64,000 nt of DNA from Gracilimonas tropica DSM 19535 (GTDB taxonomy: Bacteria; Bacteroidota; Rhodothermia; Balneolales; Balneolaceae), in the NCBI RefSeq assembly GCF_000375425.1, contig NZ_AQXG01000013.1:1-64000 (forward strand). Direction: 5' to 3'. The notes beneath the pieces are model-generated. The model did no database searches, was not told where the DNA came from, and saw nothing but the letters and a program-made list of their open reading frames with translations. Positions 43,718-53,112 of this stretch are shown piece after piece; position 1 is the stretch's first letter, and every line of letters begins with the position of its first letter. The translations under genes were made by a program, and so were the position numbers.

Positions 43718-44848
43718 CTACCCAATCACATTCACCAGCTCAAAAATTGGTAGATATAGAGCCACAATAATTCCACCTACAATCAAGCCGATAAAAACGA
43801 TCAAGAAGGGTTCTATTACTGAGGTAAGCCCTTCCACCATGATGTCCGTTTCTTCTTCATAAAGATCGGCCACCTGGGAAAGCATTTCATCAAGATTGGC
43901 TGTTTCTTCACCTACATTGATCATTTGAATAACCATCTCCGGAAAAATGACACTCCCGGATAAGGATTGTTTAAAACTCTTTCCTTTACGAATGGATGAA
44001 GACATGATTCCCACCTCTTTTTGAAGAATCAGGTTATTGGATGATCCTTTTAAAATATTCAACGCATCGGACAAGGTAACTCCGCTATGCAGCAACGTCG
44101 ATAGTGTTTTGGTAAACTGGCTGACTAAACTTTTGGTATACAAATCGCCAAAGTACGGGATTCGAAAAAGCAGGCGATCTACAAACGTCCGACCCTTTTG
44201 GGTTTTGATCCCATAATTGATTCCTATCCCGATTAAAATAAGTCCAATGCCGATACCGATTCCATTATTTGTCAGAAAATTGCTGACTGCCAGAATTAAC
44301 TGGGTGGGGACGGGCAGTTCCGCCTGGAAATCCTGGTACATATCCACAAACGTGGGAACGACAAAAATAAGCAGAAAACTAACCGCTGCAATGGCTACCC
44401 CAATTATCATCCCCGGATAGGCTAAGGCCATACGAATGCGCTGCTTCAGTTTGTAGGCTTTTTCCCGGTAAGAAGAGAGGCGCAGCATGACCTCATCCAA
44501 AGTACCTGAGACTTCTCCTACTTTAGTTAGCTGGCGGTAGATATCGTCAAATACCCTGGGGTGTTTTTCAAATGATTTTGCCAGGCTATTCCCCTTTTTG
44601 ACCGATTTGCGAACTCCCGAAACGATCTCTTTAAATTTAGTATGAGATGTTTGTGCTTCGGCCGTCTCTAAAGCCTTCATAAGAGGCAGCCGTGCCTTTA
44701 GCATTACCCCTAAATTCCGTGTGAAATCAATGATTTCCTTTTCCGGGATCCTGGATATAAAGGGAATATCTATGTCTTTTTTGAGTAGGCTTTTGTCGGA
44801 AGACTTCCCGGATAATTGCTTTTCTATGGATGCTGGGTATTTTGCCAT
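43718..44848 (-). CDS. gspF: type II secretion/type IV pilus inner-membrane protein GspF/PilC
   Basis: About 376 aa from the ATG at 44848, which overlaps the upstream stop (TAATG); a start ten codons earlier is less likely. Two T2SSF domains are visible: residues about 45-170 and 250-370, each with an 'F..L..ll..G..l..aL' pattern (FTRNLGVMLKARLPLMKALE; FTKTLSTLLHSGVTLSDAL). Three membrane helices lie near 150-175, 195-220 and 345-370. It forms the platform that couples the ATPase to pseudopilus assembly. It ends the operon. Confidence 0.9.
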   Translation of the reverse strand: MAKYPASIEKQLSGKSSDKSLLKKDIDIPFISRIPEKEIIDFTRNLGVMLKARLPLMKALETAEAQTSHTKFKEIVSGVRKSVKKGNSLAKSFEKHPRVFDDIYRQLTKVGEVSGTLDEVMLRLSSYREKAYKLKQRIRMALAYPGMIIGVAIAAVSFLLIFVVPTFVDMYQDFQAELPVPTQLILAVSNFLTNNGIGIGIGLILIGIGINYGIKTQKGRTFVDRLLFRIPYFGDLYTKSLVSQFTKTLSTLLHSGVTLSDALNILKGSSNNLILQKEVGIMSSSIRKGKSFKQSLSGSVIFPEMVIQMINVGEETANLDEMLSQVADLYEEETDIMVEGLTSVIEPFLIVFIGLIVGGIIVALYLPIFELVNVIG

Positions 44849-45336
44849 TATAATTCCTCGCCTTTCATGGACTTCCACAAAGTTGGTTTTCGCACATAAA
44901 TAAATGCAGAATCTTGCATTTCCCTGGCACCTTTTTTTAGAAAGAAATGATAGGCAATGACATTCGATTCGCCGTCCTGACGTTCGGAAATAAAAATGCC
45001 CACACTATCCTGTGGAGCCAATAATGTGGATCCGTTGATGGTTAACTTTCTTTCCTTCCAGGCATAATGTCTGCTAACCCCTCTTTCAAGATACACGGTT
45101 AATGTTGTATCGGTATATACCGTAGATTCTGTCCTCATTAAATCATTGTACAATTGATCATTTACCATCTGAAAATCATTATAAAAAGATATTTGATCAC
45201 TCCAGGCAGCCATTCTTCCGCTTACAAATAGAAAGGTTACTGAGACCAAACTCACAACTACCGACAGAACAGCCAGCGAGACCATTATTTCTACCAGCGT
45301 ATATCCTTTTTCCGAATGTATTATTCGTCGTACCAT
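44848..45336 (-). CDS. minor pseudopilin, GspJ-like
   Basis: A 162-aa protein. The type IV prepilin signal is G^YTLVE (Glu at +5) followed by a hydrophobic helix (residues 11-33). The rest is a beta-rich globular head. It overlaps the next upstream gene by 16 bp. Class assignment to GspJ is by order and length. Confidence 0.8.
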   Translation of the reverse strand: MVRRIIHSEKGYTLVEIMVSLAVLSVVVSLVSVTFLFVSGRMAAWSDQISFYNDFQMVNDQLYNDLMRTESTVYTDTTLTVYLERGVSRHYAWKERKLTINGSTLLAPQDSVGIFISERQDGESNVIAYHFFLKKGAREMQDSAFIYVRKPTLWKSMKGEEL

Positions 45337-45671
45337 AGCCGTTTGGTTTTCAGTGTTATATGCGGTGAGCGCAAGGTGTCTTCTTTGAAAACCGATACTT
45401 CAATTGTATATAACACTTCATTTTCTGAGCTTACCGTGGTTCTTACCCACCATGTTGAATCTTTCAATGCAGTAAAAGAAGCCTCTTTCCGGGTAATTAG
45501 TGACTGTTCCATCGCGGTTTTAGCCAGGTTAAATGAAGTGATTTTTTCTCTTGCTAATGGATTATTCCCGGTTACGCCCAGAAACATGGCCGCCGGCACC
45601 AACACGGCTAACAGAATAGCCAATGCTACCAATGTTTCCACCAAACTATAACCATGTTCTTCTTTAATCAT
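45321..45671 (-). CDS. minor pseudopilin, GspI-like
   Basis: A 116-aa protein with prepilin signal HG^YSLVETLVAL (Glu +5) and a single N-terminal helix, short head as in GspI. It overlaps both neighbours (16 and 4 bp). Processing by the prepilin peptidase at 59866 is expected. Confidence 0.8.
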   Translation of the reverse strand: MIKEEHGYSLVETLVALAILLAVLVPAAMFLGVTGNNPLAREKITSFNLAKTAMEQSLITRKEASFTALKDSTWWVRTTVSSENEVLYTIEVSVFKEDTLRSPHITLKTKRLWYDE

Positions 45672-47029
45672 TGCACCTCAAACCAGTCTAAGATGTGATA
45701 TTGGGGCTGTTCTGTAAAACCAAGCGGGATTACATAATTCTCCGGCCTTTCTGAAATATCTATTTCCGCATCCTTCAGCCAATTTATATAAGATGAAGGA
45801 GATTCGTAAAAATAAAACTGATGTGTAAGCACACTGCCTGATACTTTCCCTTCAAGTTCTGTTTGTCCCAGGGTATACATACCTCCCCGTACCACCGCCT
45901 GATCAGATACTCTCACACGAAATAAGCCCGAAGTAAAATTACTGGATTGAACCGGATATATAATCGTGCCATCTACTTTTGCTTGGTCTCGTACATCAAT
46001 AATTAGCTCCTGTCGTTCTGCTGAAAATTCCTGACTGGTGTATAGCATACTGGGATATCTTAAATAGGCGTTGTCACGGATAATAATATCATTTCCGGAA
46101 ATGGCCTGGGTACTTAATTCAGCACCCCCTCCTACTTGAAGTGATTTTCCCGCGTATATAAGCATGTTTTCTCCTGAAATATTCCCTCCGGCCATTAACG
46201 TATCCCTGACAATGAGTTTTGAGAATACTCCAAAGTGATATTTCCCATTAATGGTTGCATTCCCGTTTATAACGATCGTAAGATCCCTGGGAAAGGATAT
46301 AGAATCCCGGGAAGACCAGGATATACTTTCGTCAAAAAAAAGCGTGTCTTTGGGTTCTGCATTCACTTCTGCCATCCCGTCGTAATTACTTAGAAAAGTC
46401 CGTAATTGCCCGTTTTCCAGTAATTTGATAAAATGTGTTTTCTGGTGCTCAAGAAAGTTAGCATCAAACAACGGCAACAAAGATCCGGATTCTCGATTTA
46501 ATTCTCCTTCCACATCTCCACTGAAGGGACTGCCTTTGAAATCAGTAGTTTGGGTTCCTTCTTGCCCGGTTAAGACATCTCCTTTTAGTTGTGTTGATCC
46601 GGTCAGCATTAGTACCGAATTGGTATCCCCTAATACAACCGCATTTTGAAATGCATCAATTTTCCCATCTCCTGCAAGTACGCGGATGATTTTCTTTTTT
46701 CCCTGTACTTCGGCAGTAGAATGAATATCCATAAAACCACCATAAACATTGGCTCTGATAGTAATCTCTGTGCTATCCTGCTCCTGGAATGTAAATGTAG
46801 TATCATTTATTACGGACTGATAAGGATACGCATTCAAAAAAGAGTAAACCCCAGCTTCAGCAGCATACCGTGCTTTGACTTCATTGATGTCTTGTTGAAT
46901 AAACCTATTCTGTAAATAAATGCCGGAAAGAACTACCCCGATAAAAAGGCTGATAATTACGATGATTATGAGAACAGAGGCCAGAGCCGAACCTTCTTCA
47001 TTTTGTATTTGAAAAGAAAAGTACTTCAT
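45668..47029 (-). CDS. PilX/GspK-like secretion-system protein with beta-helical body
   Basis: A 453-aa protein. The N-terminus has EGSALASVLIIIVIIS and then RYAAEAG, the pattern of PilX/GspK-type minor pseudopilins that lack the canonical Phe-Glu start. The body has repeated short strands (GNATING, GGNISG, GGAEL) like a bactofilin-type or beta-helix. It may cap the pseudopilus. It is the first gene after the toxin locus and overlaps the GspI-like gene by 4 bp. Confidence 0.65.
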   Translation of the reverse strand: MKYFSFQIQNEEGSALASVLIIIVIISLFIGVVLSGIYLQNRFIQQDINEVKARYAAEAGVYSFLNAYPYQSVINDTTFTFQEQDSTEITIRANVYGGFMDIHSTAEVQGKKKIIRVLAGDGKIDAFQNAVVLGDTNSVLMLTGSTQLKGDVLTGQEGTQTTDFKGSPFSGDVEGELNRESGSLLPLFDANFLEHQKTHFIKLLENGQLRTFLSNYDGMAEVNAEPKDTLFFDESISWSSRDSISFPRDLTIVINGNATINGKYHFGVFSKLIVRDTLMAGGNISGENMLIYAGKSLQVGGGAELSTQAISGNDIIIRDNAYLRYPSMLYTSQEFSAERQELIIDVRDQAKVDGTIIYPVQSSNFTSGLFRVRVSDQAVVRGGMYTLGQTELEGKVSGSVLTHQFYFYESPSSYINWLKDAEIDISERPENYVIPLGFTEQPQYHILDWFEVQ

Positions 47030-47186
47030 GGGCTGAAAGTACTAAAAATTTACCGAATTGCAGTTTTTGGTCCGTTGCTTTAAGAAAATGTTTTATCATA
47101 ATACAAAGGCATTGTATAGCCTTCATATGGCATTGCGAAGAGGAGCCACCTGCAATGAAGGAAAGTTTCCATTACTGTATCCCTAT

Positions 47187-47390
47187 TCACCTCACTTGGA
47201 CCGGGAGGTCCGTTAAGGCATTCCCAACGGGGTCGTTAGGAACGTCCGATTCTCTACTTTTAACTGGTACATAAATGGGGAGGGGCTCAATATCATGGGT
47301 GATGACCGCTATCGGTGTTACATTGTTGGCCAATAAAACAGACGGAAAAAACAGGCACAGACTAATCATAAGAATGGATAAATATCTCAT
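47187..47390 (-). pseudogene. truncated third copy of the secreted Rhs-tip gene
   Basis: A 67-aa ORF whose first 34 residues (signal peptide, then NNVTPIAVITHDI) nearly match the starts of the two tip genes at 47853 and 50110, then diverge into unrelated sequence. The PKD domain, Rhs core and toxin are missing. Upstream DNA (47391-47421) also matches the 3' end of the CBM20-TPR gene, so this is a recombination scar of that junction. Confidence 0.75.
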
Positions 47391-47506
47391 TTTATTCCCT
47401 CGTCATCTCCCTTCAATGTTTGCCTAAACTTCATGTTCTAATATGTTGTTTCTTATATGATTATATTTCCTATATCTCTTTACATGGAACGTTTTTTGTT
47501 TTGTGA

Positions 47507-47851
47507 TTACTTTATAAAAATAAAATCATCACGTACCTTCCCATCCCATTCTTCACCATATGAAACAAGTTCTATAAAATTTAACCTACCTTTTTTTACA
47601 TCTACTTCATATGCTAGTCCATGTTTTAAACCATTCATTTGTACTGATTCATCAGAGCCTAAAGAACCATCTTCTATTTCAAGGTCCAAAGTTTTTCCGG
47701 CTTCAATGCAATAAGTAATATTTATATACATTCCAACACCAGTATTTTCTCTACTCTCAACTTTAAGAAAGGGAATGTGATTCTTTATTAATGGATACTT
47801 ATTTGAAAGCCTTTCAAGAATTGCCAGTTCAAGTTTATTTAGTTTGTCCAT
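47507..47851 (-). CDS. candidate immunity protein for the 47853 toxin
   Basis: A 114-aa cytoplasmic-type protein with no signal peptide, 1 bp after the stop of the toxin-tip gene. An N-terminal helix is followed by a beta-rich acidic body. No family is recognised. In polymorphic toxin loci the gene directly downstream of the toxin normally encodes its antidote, which is the basis of the call. Confidence 0.6.
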   Translation of the reverse strand: MDKLNKLELAILERLSNKYPLIKNHIPFLKVESRENTGVGMYINITYCIEAGKTLDLEIEDGSLGSDESVQMNGLKHGLAYEVDVKKGRLNFIELVSYGEEWDGKVRDDFIFIK

Positions 47852-47852
47852 T

Positions 47853-49199
47853 CTATTCTAATCCTTTTCTACTAAATGAAGACAGAATAACCTTTCCATC
47901 CTCAACTTTACCACCAATAAGTCGAACATCCATTCCCCTAACATTAATAATATTTCCCAAATTTCCCGACGGTAGAATACCTCTTGCATTTGGAGTCAAT
48001 TTTCCTGCTTTCAATGCTTCATTAGCAACAGTTTGTACTGCTTTAAAAGCTTCTTCTTGAGAACCAAACTTCATGACTAAACTTTCTAGCGCGTGCTCTG
48101 ATTTTCCAAAAATATGATTTAAACGATTTAGTGGTATACGTGTAGCATCATCGCCAAGAGTTCTTACCGCCTGGCCAAGAGAATTCCCTACATTATCTAC
48201 AGGACCCGGGATGTAGTCTGCTCCTGGATTAGGATCAAGAGCACCTAATGTTGTACCGACTACAGTTGTGGTTGTCCCGGGATTTGATAACGCGGCATTA
48301 CTTGAAGTTACTAATCCTGAACCTATATACGGAGCTGCATAAACAGCTCCAACTGTAACTGCTGTTGTAGTTGTTGCATAGGCAAGTCTTGCTGTTACCC
48401 GACTTTGCGCCGCCCGGTCTCCCAAGGTAGCATGTACCACATCAACAATACTACCAATACCACCAAACATCTGTGAAGTTAAACAACAACTAGAAGGAGC
48501 TTTTCCATCTGGATCCCACAAATTAACCGGATTATTCAACGAGTAGTTGTAAGGGCTCCATCCCGGGTAGTCATCTACCTTCGGATCAATACTCAACCAT
48601 ATCCCCGTTACCGGATCCAGGTATCGTGCCCCAGCATAGGTTAAATCCAAACCGATCTCGTTATCACGCTCATGGCCAGTATATTTATACAGATCATCCG
48701 GGTTCGATACATTTGAGCTCCTCCCAGGCATAACCAGACCAAACGGATAATAGTCATCGTAGCCCAAAGGCTCCCCCTCTTCATCTACCGTCACGCGCAC
48801 GCTTCCCAAGTGGTCTTTCACATAAAAGTATCGCTGCTGGGAGCGGCGAACCGTGTAGGTCTTGGTAACCTCCGAAGACCAGGTATATTCATCATCGCGT
48901 ACTTTTAGTTTTACCGTCACCGTTTTGCTTTGCTGGCCACTGGTAAGCGAAAATGTAACGGTTGGGGTAGATGAGGTATAGGTTGAACCATCAATGGTCC
49001 AGCTATAAGCGGTAATATAACTTCCGGATTCATCCCGGTCATAACTGCCGGTGCCGTCAAAGGTGACCGATTCCCCGTCAAAGAAAAAGTCCCGGCTTAT
49101 ATCATTGGTGATGACCGCTATCGGCGTTACATTGTTGGCCAATAAAACGGCCGGGAAAAACAGGCACAGACTAATCAATATTGTTGAGTATAATCTCAT
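47853..49199 (-). CDS. secreted PKD-Rhs core protein with C-terminal toxin (tip 1)
   Basis: A 448-aa protein. Signal peptide 1-21; PKD domain about 22-115 (VTFDGTGSYD, TVKLKVRD); Rhs core about 118-220 (YFYVKDHLGSVR, ARYLDPVTGIW, the DPDG cleavage-type motif). There are no YD repeats of its own. The tip (about 225-448) ends in a region with LNHIFGKSEHALE, recalling BECR-fold RNase-type toxins, but this is not certain. Its first 680 bp duplicate those of the gene at 50110. The immunity candidate follows by 1 bp. Confidence 0.8.
   Translation of the reverse strand: MRLYSTILISLCLFFPAVLLANNVTPIAVITNDISRDFFFDGESVTFDGTGSYDRDESGSYITAYSWTIDGSTYTSSTPTVTFSLTSGQQSKTVTVKLKVRDDEYTWSSEVTKTYTVRRSQQRYFYVKDHLGSVRVTVDEEGEPLGYDDYYPFGLVMPGRSSNVSNPDDLYKYTGHERDNEIGLDLTYAGARYLDPVTGIWLSIDPKVDDYPGWSPYNYSLNNPVNLWDPDGKAPSSCCLTSQMFGGIGSIVDVVHATLGDRAAQSRVTARLAYATTTTAVTVGAVYAAPYIGSGLVTSSNAALSNPGTTTTVVGTTLGALDPNPGADYIPGPVDNVGNSLGQAVRTLGDDATRIPLNRLNHIFGKSEHALESLVMKFGSQEEAFKAVQTVANEALKAGKLTPNARGILPSGNLGNIINVRGMDVRLIGGKVEDGKVILSSFSRKGLE
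48520..49199. repeat. 680-bp duplicated Rhs-core module, copy 1
   Basis: This stretch and 50762-51441 are nearly identical and equal in length, covering signal peptide, PKD and Rhs core up to the DPDG motif. Similarity stops abruptly where the toxin tips begin, the classic boundary for tip exchange by recombination. Confidence 0.9.
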
Positions 49200-49304
49200 T
49201 ATTTGTAATGTATGATTGTTATCAAACCCTTATAGGGATATACTTGATTTAAATAATTATTTGTAGTCTAATGCTCTTTTTAAGACAAGCTCAAATATCA
49301 AAAT

Positions 49305-49796
49305 CTAATAAGTAGGATATACAAAACTATATTTGCCAGAATTCATCTTTTCTACAATATCGGGGGGTGTGACTACTATACCAATGTCATATCCTTTCTG
49401 TTCATCATTTAGTATTCCTACCTTTTCAAAATCTTTATTTAATTCCCATATATACCATTCTTCTGAAGTAGTAACCTCAGGATTTCCATAATCCAAGCTA
49501 TCACGAAACCGGGGTCTTTCTAAATTAGTGGGGATTTTTAGATTTCCTATCTTACACCATAAACTCATTTTTATACCAAGTTTAATATTCACATGTGCAT
49601 AAAAATCAATTTTACTTTTCTGTAAATCCTCTAAATTAATTGTTTGATTCATTTCGAATTTATCCTTAAAAACTCTTATCACCTCACTATTTAATTGAGT
49701 TTCGTCTATCATCATATATTGAAAATACCCTTTAATATTCCCTTTAAGAGGTACTTCAAAAACATCACCTTTTGTTATTCTTTGTCTTGTTGTCAT
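49305..49796 (-). CDS. Imm26-like candidate immunity protein
   Basis: A 163-aa protein. The start TKGDVFEVPLKGNIKGYFQYMMI resembles the Imm26 family opening (kGdvfaipl...y.y.qv). A C-terminal acidic segment follows. It lies downstream of tip 2 and of the 88-aa ORF. It may neutralise tip 2 or an older, lost tip. Confidence 0.55.
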   Translation of the reverse strand: MTTRQRITKGDVFEVPLKGNIKGYFQYMMIDETQLNSEVIRVFKDKFEMNQTINLEDLQKSKIDFYAHVNIKLGIKMSLWCKIGNLKIPTNLERPRFRDSLDYGNPEVTTSEEWYIWELNKDFEKVGILNDEQKGYDIGIVVTPPDIVEKMNSGKYSFVYPTY

Positions 49797-49837
49797 TTAC
49801 TTTATACCATAACTTTAGATAAACTCTTCAAGTCCAA

Positions 49838-50104
49838 TCATAATAAAGTCAATGCTAATTTCTGAAGTTGATTAACAGTGGAGTCATTATTGCACGTTTC
49901 TTTGAGTTTAACATTTAAAGTTTCACTGAAACCAGAAGAAGCTAGTCCCTTTTTCACCAAAGAGATATCTTGAATGAGTCCATCAATCACATACCAATCT
50001 TCATCAGTCATGATTGATTTTTCTTTCTTTGAGCCGCTTCTTGCCCAGCTATCTATATCGCCATCGTATCGTTTATAGACCTTTATTTTATCTTCAGTTA
50101 TCAT
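49838..50104 (-). CDS. candidate immunity protein for the 50110 toxin
   Basis: An 88-aa, helix-rich protein with no signal peptide, 5 bp after the stop of the tip-2 gene. No family is recognised; position alone suggests an immunity role. Confidence 0.5.
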   Translation of the reverse strand: MITEDKIKVYKRYDGDIDSWARSGSKKEKSIMTDEDWYVIDGLIQDISLVKKGLASSGFSETLNVKLKETCNNDSTVNQLQKLALTLL

Positions 50105-50109
50105 TTGTG

Positions 50110-51441
50110 CTATTTTACAGTGTGAAAGATGATATTGTTATTTCTGAGGATCGGGTATTCAATTCGCCTCCAAGTACTTCTTAAACTTACACCAGCAGCA
50201 TTCTGAAACACATTTATATTTCCTGTTGCACCTCTTGCAAAATTTCTTGACAATCCATCCCAAATGGGACTTGATACTGAACGAGGTAGATAAGGACTTA
50301 TAGTATTCATGATACGCCCACTTGTTGTCATTTCAAGGGTCTTCATACCGTTAGATTTTGCAAAATTCATAGCTGAGTTTTTTGCAATATCACCTCCAGA
50401 CCAAAACACTCTCCCACCCCTACCAGCAGAAGTTATTTTTGCTGCCGCACCAGCCGGGCCACCAGCTATCCAAGCCATTGGGTTTTTAGCCACAGTCAAT
50501 GAGGTAGTATGTCTCATTGCATCAAACTGAATTATTGTCGCTCCTAAATTCGAAGCATCAATTTCTGGACCTGAACCAAAAAGTTTACCCCAGAATGAAG
50601 TATTCTCATTGTAGTGTGCCTGAATATCTGCTTGTCCTTTTCCTACATATTCATACCCTTCAGGAGCATCGTCTTCCGAAAACACATCATCTCTCCATTC
50701 ATAAACCCCTGTATCTGAATTTCTCACCCAATCAGTAGGGGCCTCACCGTCAGGGTCTATCAAATTAACCGGATTATTCAACGAGTAGTTGTAAGGGCTC
50801 CATCCCGGGTAGTCATCTACCTTTGGATCAATACTCAACCAAATTCCCGTTACCGGATCCAGATATCGTGCCCCGGCATAGGTTAAGTCCAAACCGATCT
50901 CGTTATCCCGCTCATGGCCGGTGTACTTATACATATCATCCGGATTGGATACATTTGAGCTCCTCCCGGGCATAACCAGACCAAACGGATAATAGTCATC
51001 GTAGCCAATTGGTTCCCCCTCTTCATCTACTGTCACCCGCACACTTCCCAAGTGGTCTTTCACATAAAAGTATCGCTGCTGGGAGCGGCGAACCGTGTAG
51101 GTCTTGGTAATCTCCGAAGACCAGGTATTTTCATCATCCCGTACTTTTAGTTTTACCGCCACCGTTTTGCTTTGCTGGCCACTGGTCAGGGAAAACGTTA
51201 CTGTTGGTGTTGACGAAGTGTAGATTGAACCGTCAATGGTCCAGCTATAAGCGGTGATGGAACTTCCGGATTCATCGCGGTCATAGCTGCCGGTGCCGTC
51301 AAAGGTGACCGACTCCCCGTCAAAGAAAAAATCCCGGTTTATATCATGGGTGATGACCGCTATCGGTGTTACATTGTTGGCCAGCAACAATGAAGGAAAA
51401 AGCAGGCATATACTAAACGTTAGCAGGGAAGAGAACTTCAT
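50110..51441 (-). CDS. secreted PKD-Rhs core protein with C-terminal toxin (tip 2)
   Basis: A 443-aa protein with the same signal peptide, PKD and Rhs core as tip 1 and a different C-terminus (about 225-443). The tip has GGRVFWSGGDIAK, LEMTTSGRIM and a terminal IFHTV; it is a recognisable toxin-style tail but I cannot name its family. The ATG overlaps the stop of the CBM20-TPR gene (ATGA), so it is coupled to that gene and to the large Rhs shell upstream. The usual YD barrel is absent here. Confidence 0.8.
   Translation of the reverse strand: MKFSSLLTFSICLLFPSLLLANNVTPIAVITHDINRDFFFDGESVTFDGTGSYDRDESGSSITAYSWTIDGSIYTSSTPTVTFSLTSGQQSKTVAVKLKVRDDENTWSSEITKTYTVRRSQQRYFYVKDHLGSVRVTVDEEGEPIGYDDYYPFGLVMPGRSSNVSNPDDMYKYTGHERDNEIGLDLTYAGARYLDPVTGIWLSIDPKVDDYPGWSPYNYSLNNPVNLIDPDGEAPTDWVRNSDTGVYEWRDDVFSEDDAPEGYEYVGKGQADIQAHYNENTSFWGKLFGSGPEIDASNLGATIIQFDAMRHTTSLTVAKNPMAWIAGGPAGAAAKITSAGRGGRVFWSGGDIAKNSAMNFAKSNGMKTLEMTTSGRIMNTISPYLPRSVSSPIWDGLSRNFARGATGNINVFQNAAGVSLRSTWRRIEYPILRNNNIIFHTVK
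50762..51441. repeat. 680-bp duplicated Rhs-core module, copy 2
   Basis: Partner of 48520-49199; same length and order. The promoter-proximal end of the third, truncated copy (about 47290-47390) matches this copy better than copy 1 (ITHDI rather than ITNDI). Confidence 0.9.
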
Positions 51442-53066
51442 TTTGGTCCCTCCTCATCTTCGTGTAATGTTTTTAACCGTTCGTTGCCTTTATATTTTTC
51501 TTTTAATTTAGTTTTGAGCTGACTTGCCTGTTCTTTTTTTCCGCTACCCTCTAACACAACAACTTTTAAAAAATCACGATTTTCTAATACTTTTGGAGAA
51601 ACTTGAAGTGAGTCGATATCATTAATCGTTGACCATGCTTCTTCATACCTGCGTTCTTTAGCCTGTTTACGAGCTAATTTGATGGCTGCTTTTGACCGTT
51701 CATTTGGTGTTCCTGTTTGCGACATCCTCCATAACGTCTGTTCATAATCAAAGTGATCATTTAAACGCTTATGGGCATTAGCAATTTGGTTTAGCCAACC
51801 ATAAGCTTTAGTACTATCCTTATAGATTTTCTGCTGAGCCTGCTGGATTCCAACACGAATACTATCCTCGTCGGAATCATACAGGTAACTTATAGTTAAA
51901 GCTTCTTCGCTGTAAGTACCGGCTAAAGTTGTTTCTCCTTCATAATTTGCCATAACATTTCTAAAGTATTCCCTGGCTTTTGAGTTCTTGCCTGAATTGA
52001 GCCATAGTTCACCCTTTAAATATTCAAAATAACTGTTTCGACTATCGGTAATTCCTTCTTCATTTTGTTTGGCCTCTATAAACTCAATAGCAGCTTCTGT
52101 ACCATCCCGTTGACTGATATGCTTCGCATAGTGAAAATGGAAGTCATCAATACCTGAGTCATATGTATTAACTGCTTTATATTTTTGATAGGTTTTAATT
52201 GCCTGGTCCAAATTATTATCATTGAGTTCCTTCATGGCTAGTCCATAAGCATAATTGGTAGCCCAAAAAGTTTCCCCCAAATGCTCCTGCACTACTGTAT
52301 AATTATCAATACTTTTTAAATCCTCAGTAGGGATAATTTTTCCACTTGCCGGGTCATATTTCATAGAAATTTGTTGATCGGGAACGTCCATTTCTAACAA
52401 GGCAATGTGATTTGCATGTCCGGGAATATATTCCCACTCCCATTTGTCTTCTAGGAGCCATGCAAACTTAAACTCTAAATCGCGAATAGTCCCATACGGA
52501 AGCATAACCGTTGTGGACCAAACTCCCGGCCGAACTTCCTGCATCACTTTCCTTTCATTTAACCCGAAACTTAGCTCTCCCCGATTACCCATTAAAGCAA
52601 TACCTTCAGGATCATCACCGTTAAACTTCATATCTGAGGCATCTAAACTAAAAGTGACCTGCGTAAGTGTTGAGGTTAAACCCGGATCGTTTCTACCTGA
52701 AAAATATACTGTCTCCGGTCCTGAATTAACCAATCCTAATAAAGACCTGTTTGCTCTATCTTCCCAGATCTCAGTACCATCACCTTTGAGAATCAAAAAC
52801 TTGTATTGAGCTTCTAATTCATTATCCGGTATTTCTAATGTTCCTTCAAAAATTGATTCGTTTTTCGAAAACTGGGAAAGCACTAATTGACCATCTTCAG
52901 TCCAATTTCCAAGAAGAGGAATACTGCCTCTCACAACTATCTTATCACCTTGCTGATAATCTGCATATTTAAGATTTACAGAAAAATTAATCTCTGTTTG
53001 TGCCTGAGCTGAAAAAGTACCAATTGAAAACCAACTTATAGCGAAGCATACTAATATTTTTTTCAT
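51438..53066 (-). CDS. secreted CBM20-like and TPR protein in the Rhs operon
   Basis: About 542 aa from ATG 53066, which puts a clean signal peptide (MKKILVCFAISWFS...AQAQ) at the N-terminus; an ATG 11 codons upstream is less likely. Residues about 25-125 resemble a starch-binding CBM20 (VRGSIPLLGNW), and a second related beta domain spans about 135-240. Residues 270-540 are helical TPR-like repeats. It lies between the Rhs shell and tip 2, overlapping the latter by 4 bp. It could be a surface chaperone or carbohydrate-binding adaptor for the Rhs complex. Confidence 0.7.
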   Translation of the reverse strand: MKKILVCFAISWFSIGTFSAQAQTEINFSVNLKYADYQQGDKIVVRGSIPLLGNWTEDGQLVLSQFSKNESIFEGTLEIPDNELEAQYKFLILKGDGTEIWEDRANRSLLGLVNSGPETVYFSGRNDPGLTSTLTQVTFSLDASDMKFNGDDPEGIALMGNRGELSFGLNERKVMQEVRPGVWSTTVMLPYGTIRDLEFKFAWLLEDKWEWEYIPGHANHIALLEMDVPDQQISMKYDPASGKIIPTEDLKSIDNYTVVQEHLGETFWATNYAYGLAMKELNDNNLDQAIKTYQKYKAVNTYDSGIDDFHFHYAKHISQRDGTEAAIEFIEAKQNEEGITDSRNSYFEYLKGELWLNSGKNSKAREYFRNVMANYEGETTLAGTYSEEALTISYLYDSDEDSIRVGIQQAQQKIYKDSTKAYGWLNQIANAHKRLNDHFDYEQTLWRMSQTGTPNERSKAAIKLARKQAKERRYEEAWSTINDIDSLQVSPKVLENRDFLKVVVLEGSGKKEQASQLKTKLKEKYKGNERLKTLHEDEEGPK

Positions 53067-53112
53067 CGTTGGTAGTAATATTTTATTTGAATTTCTCATG
53101 TCTTTATTCCCT

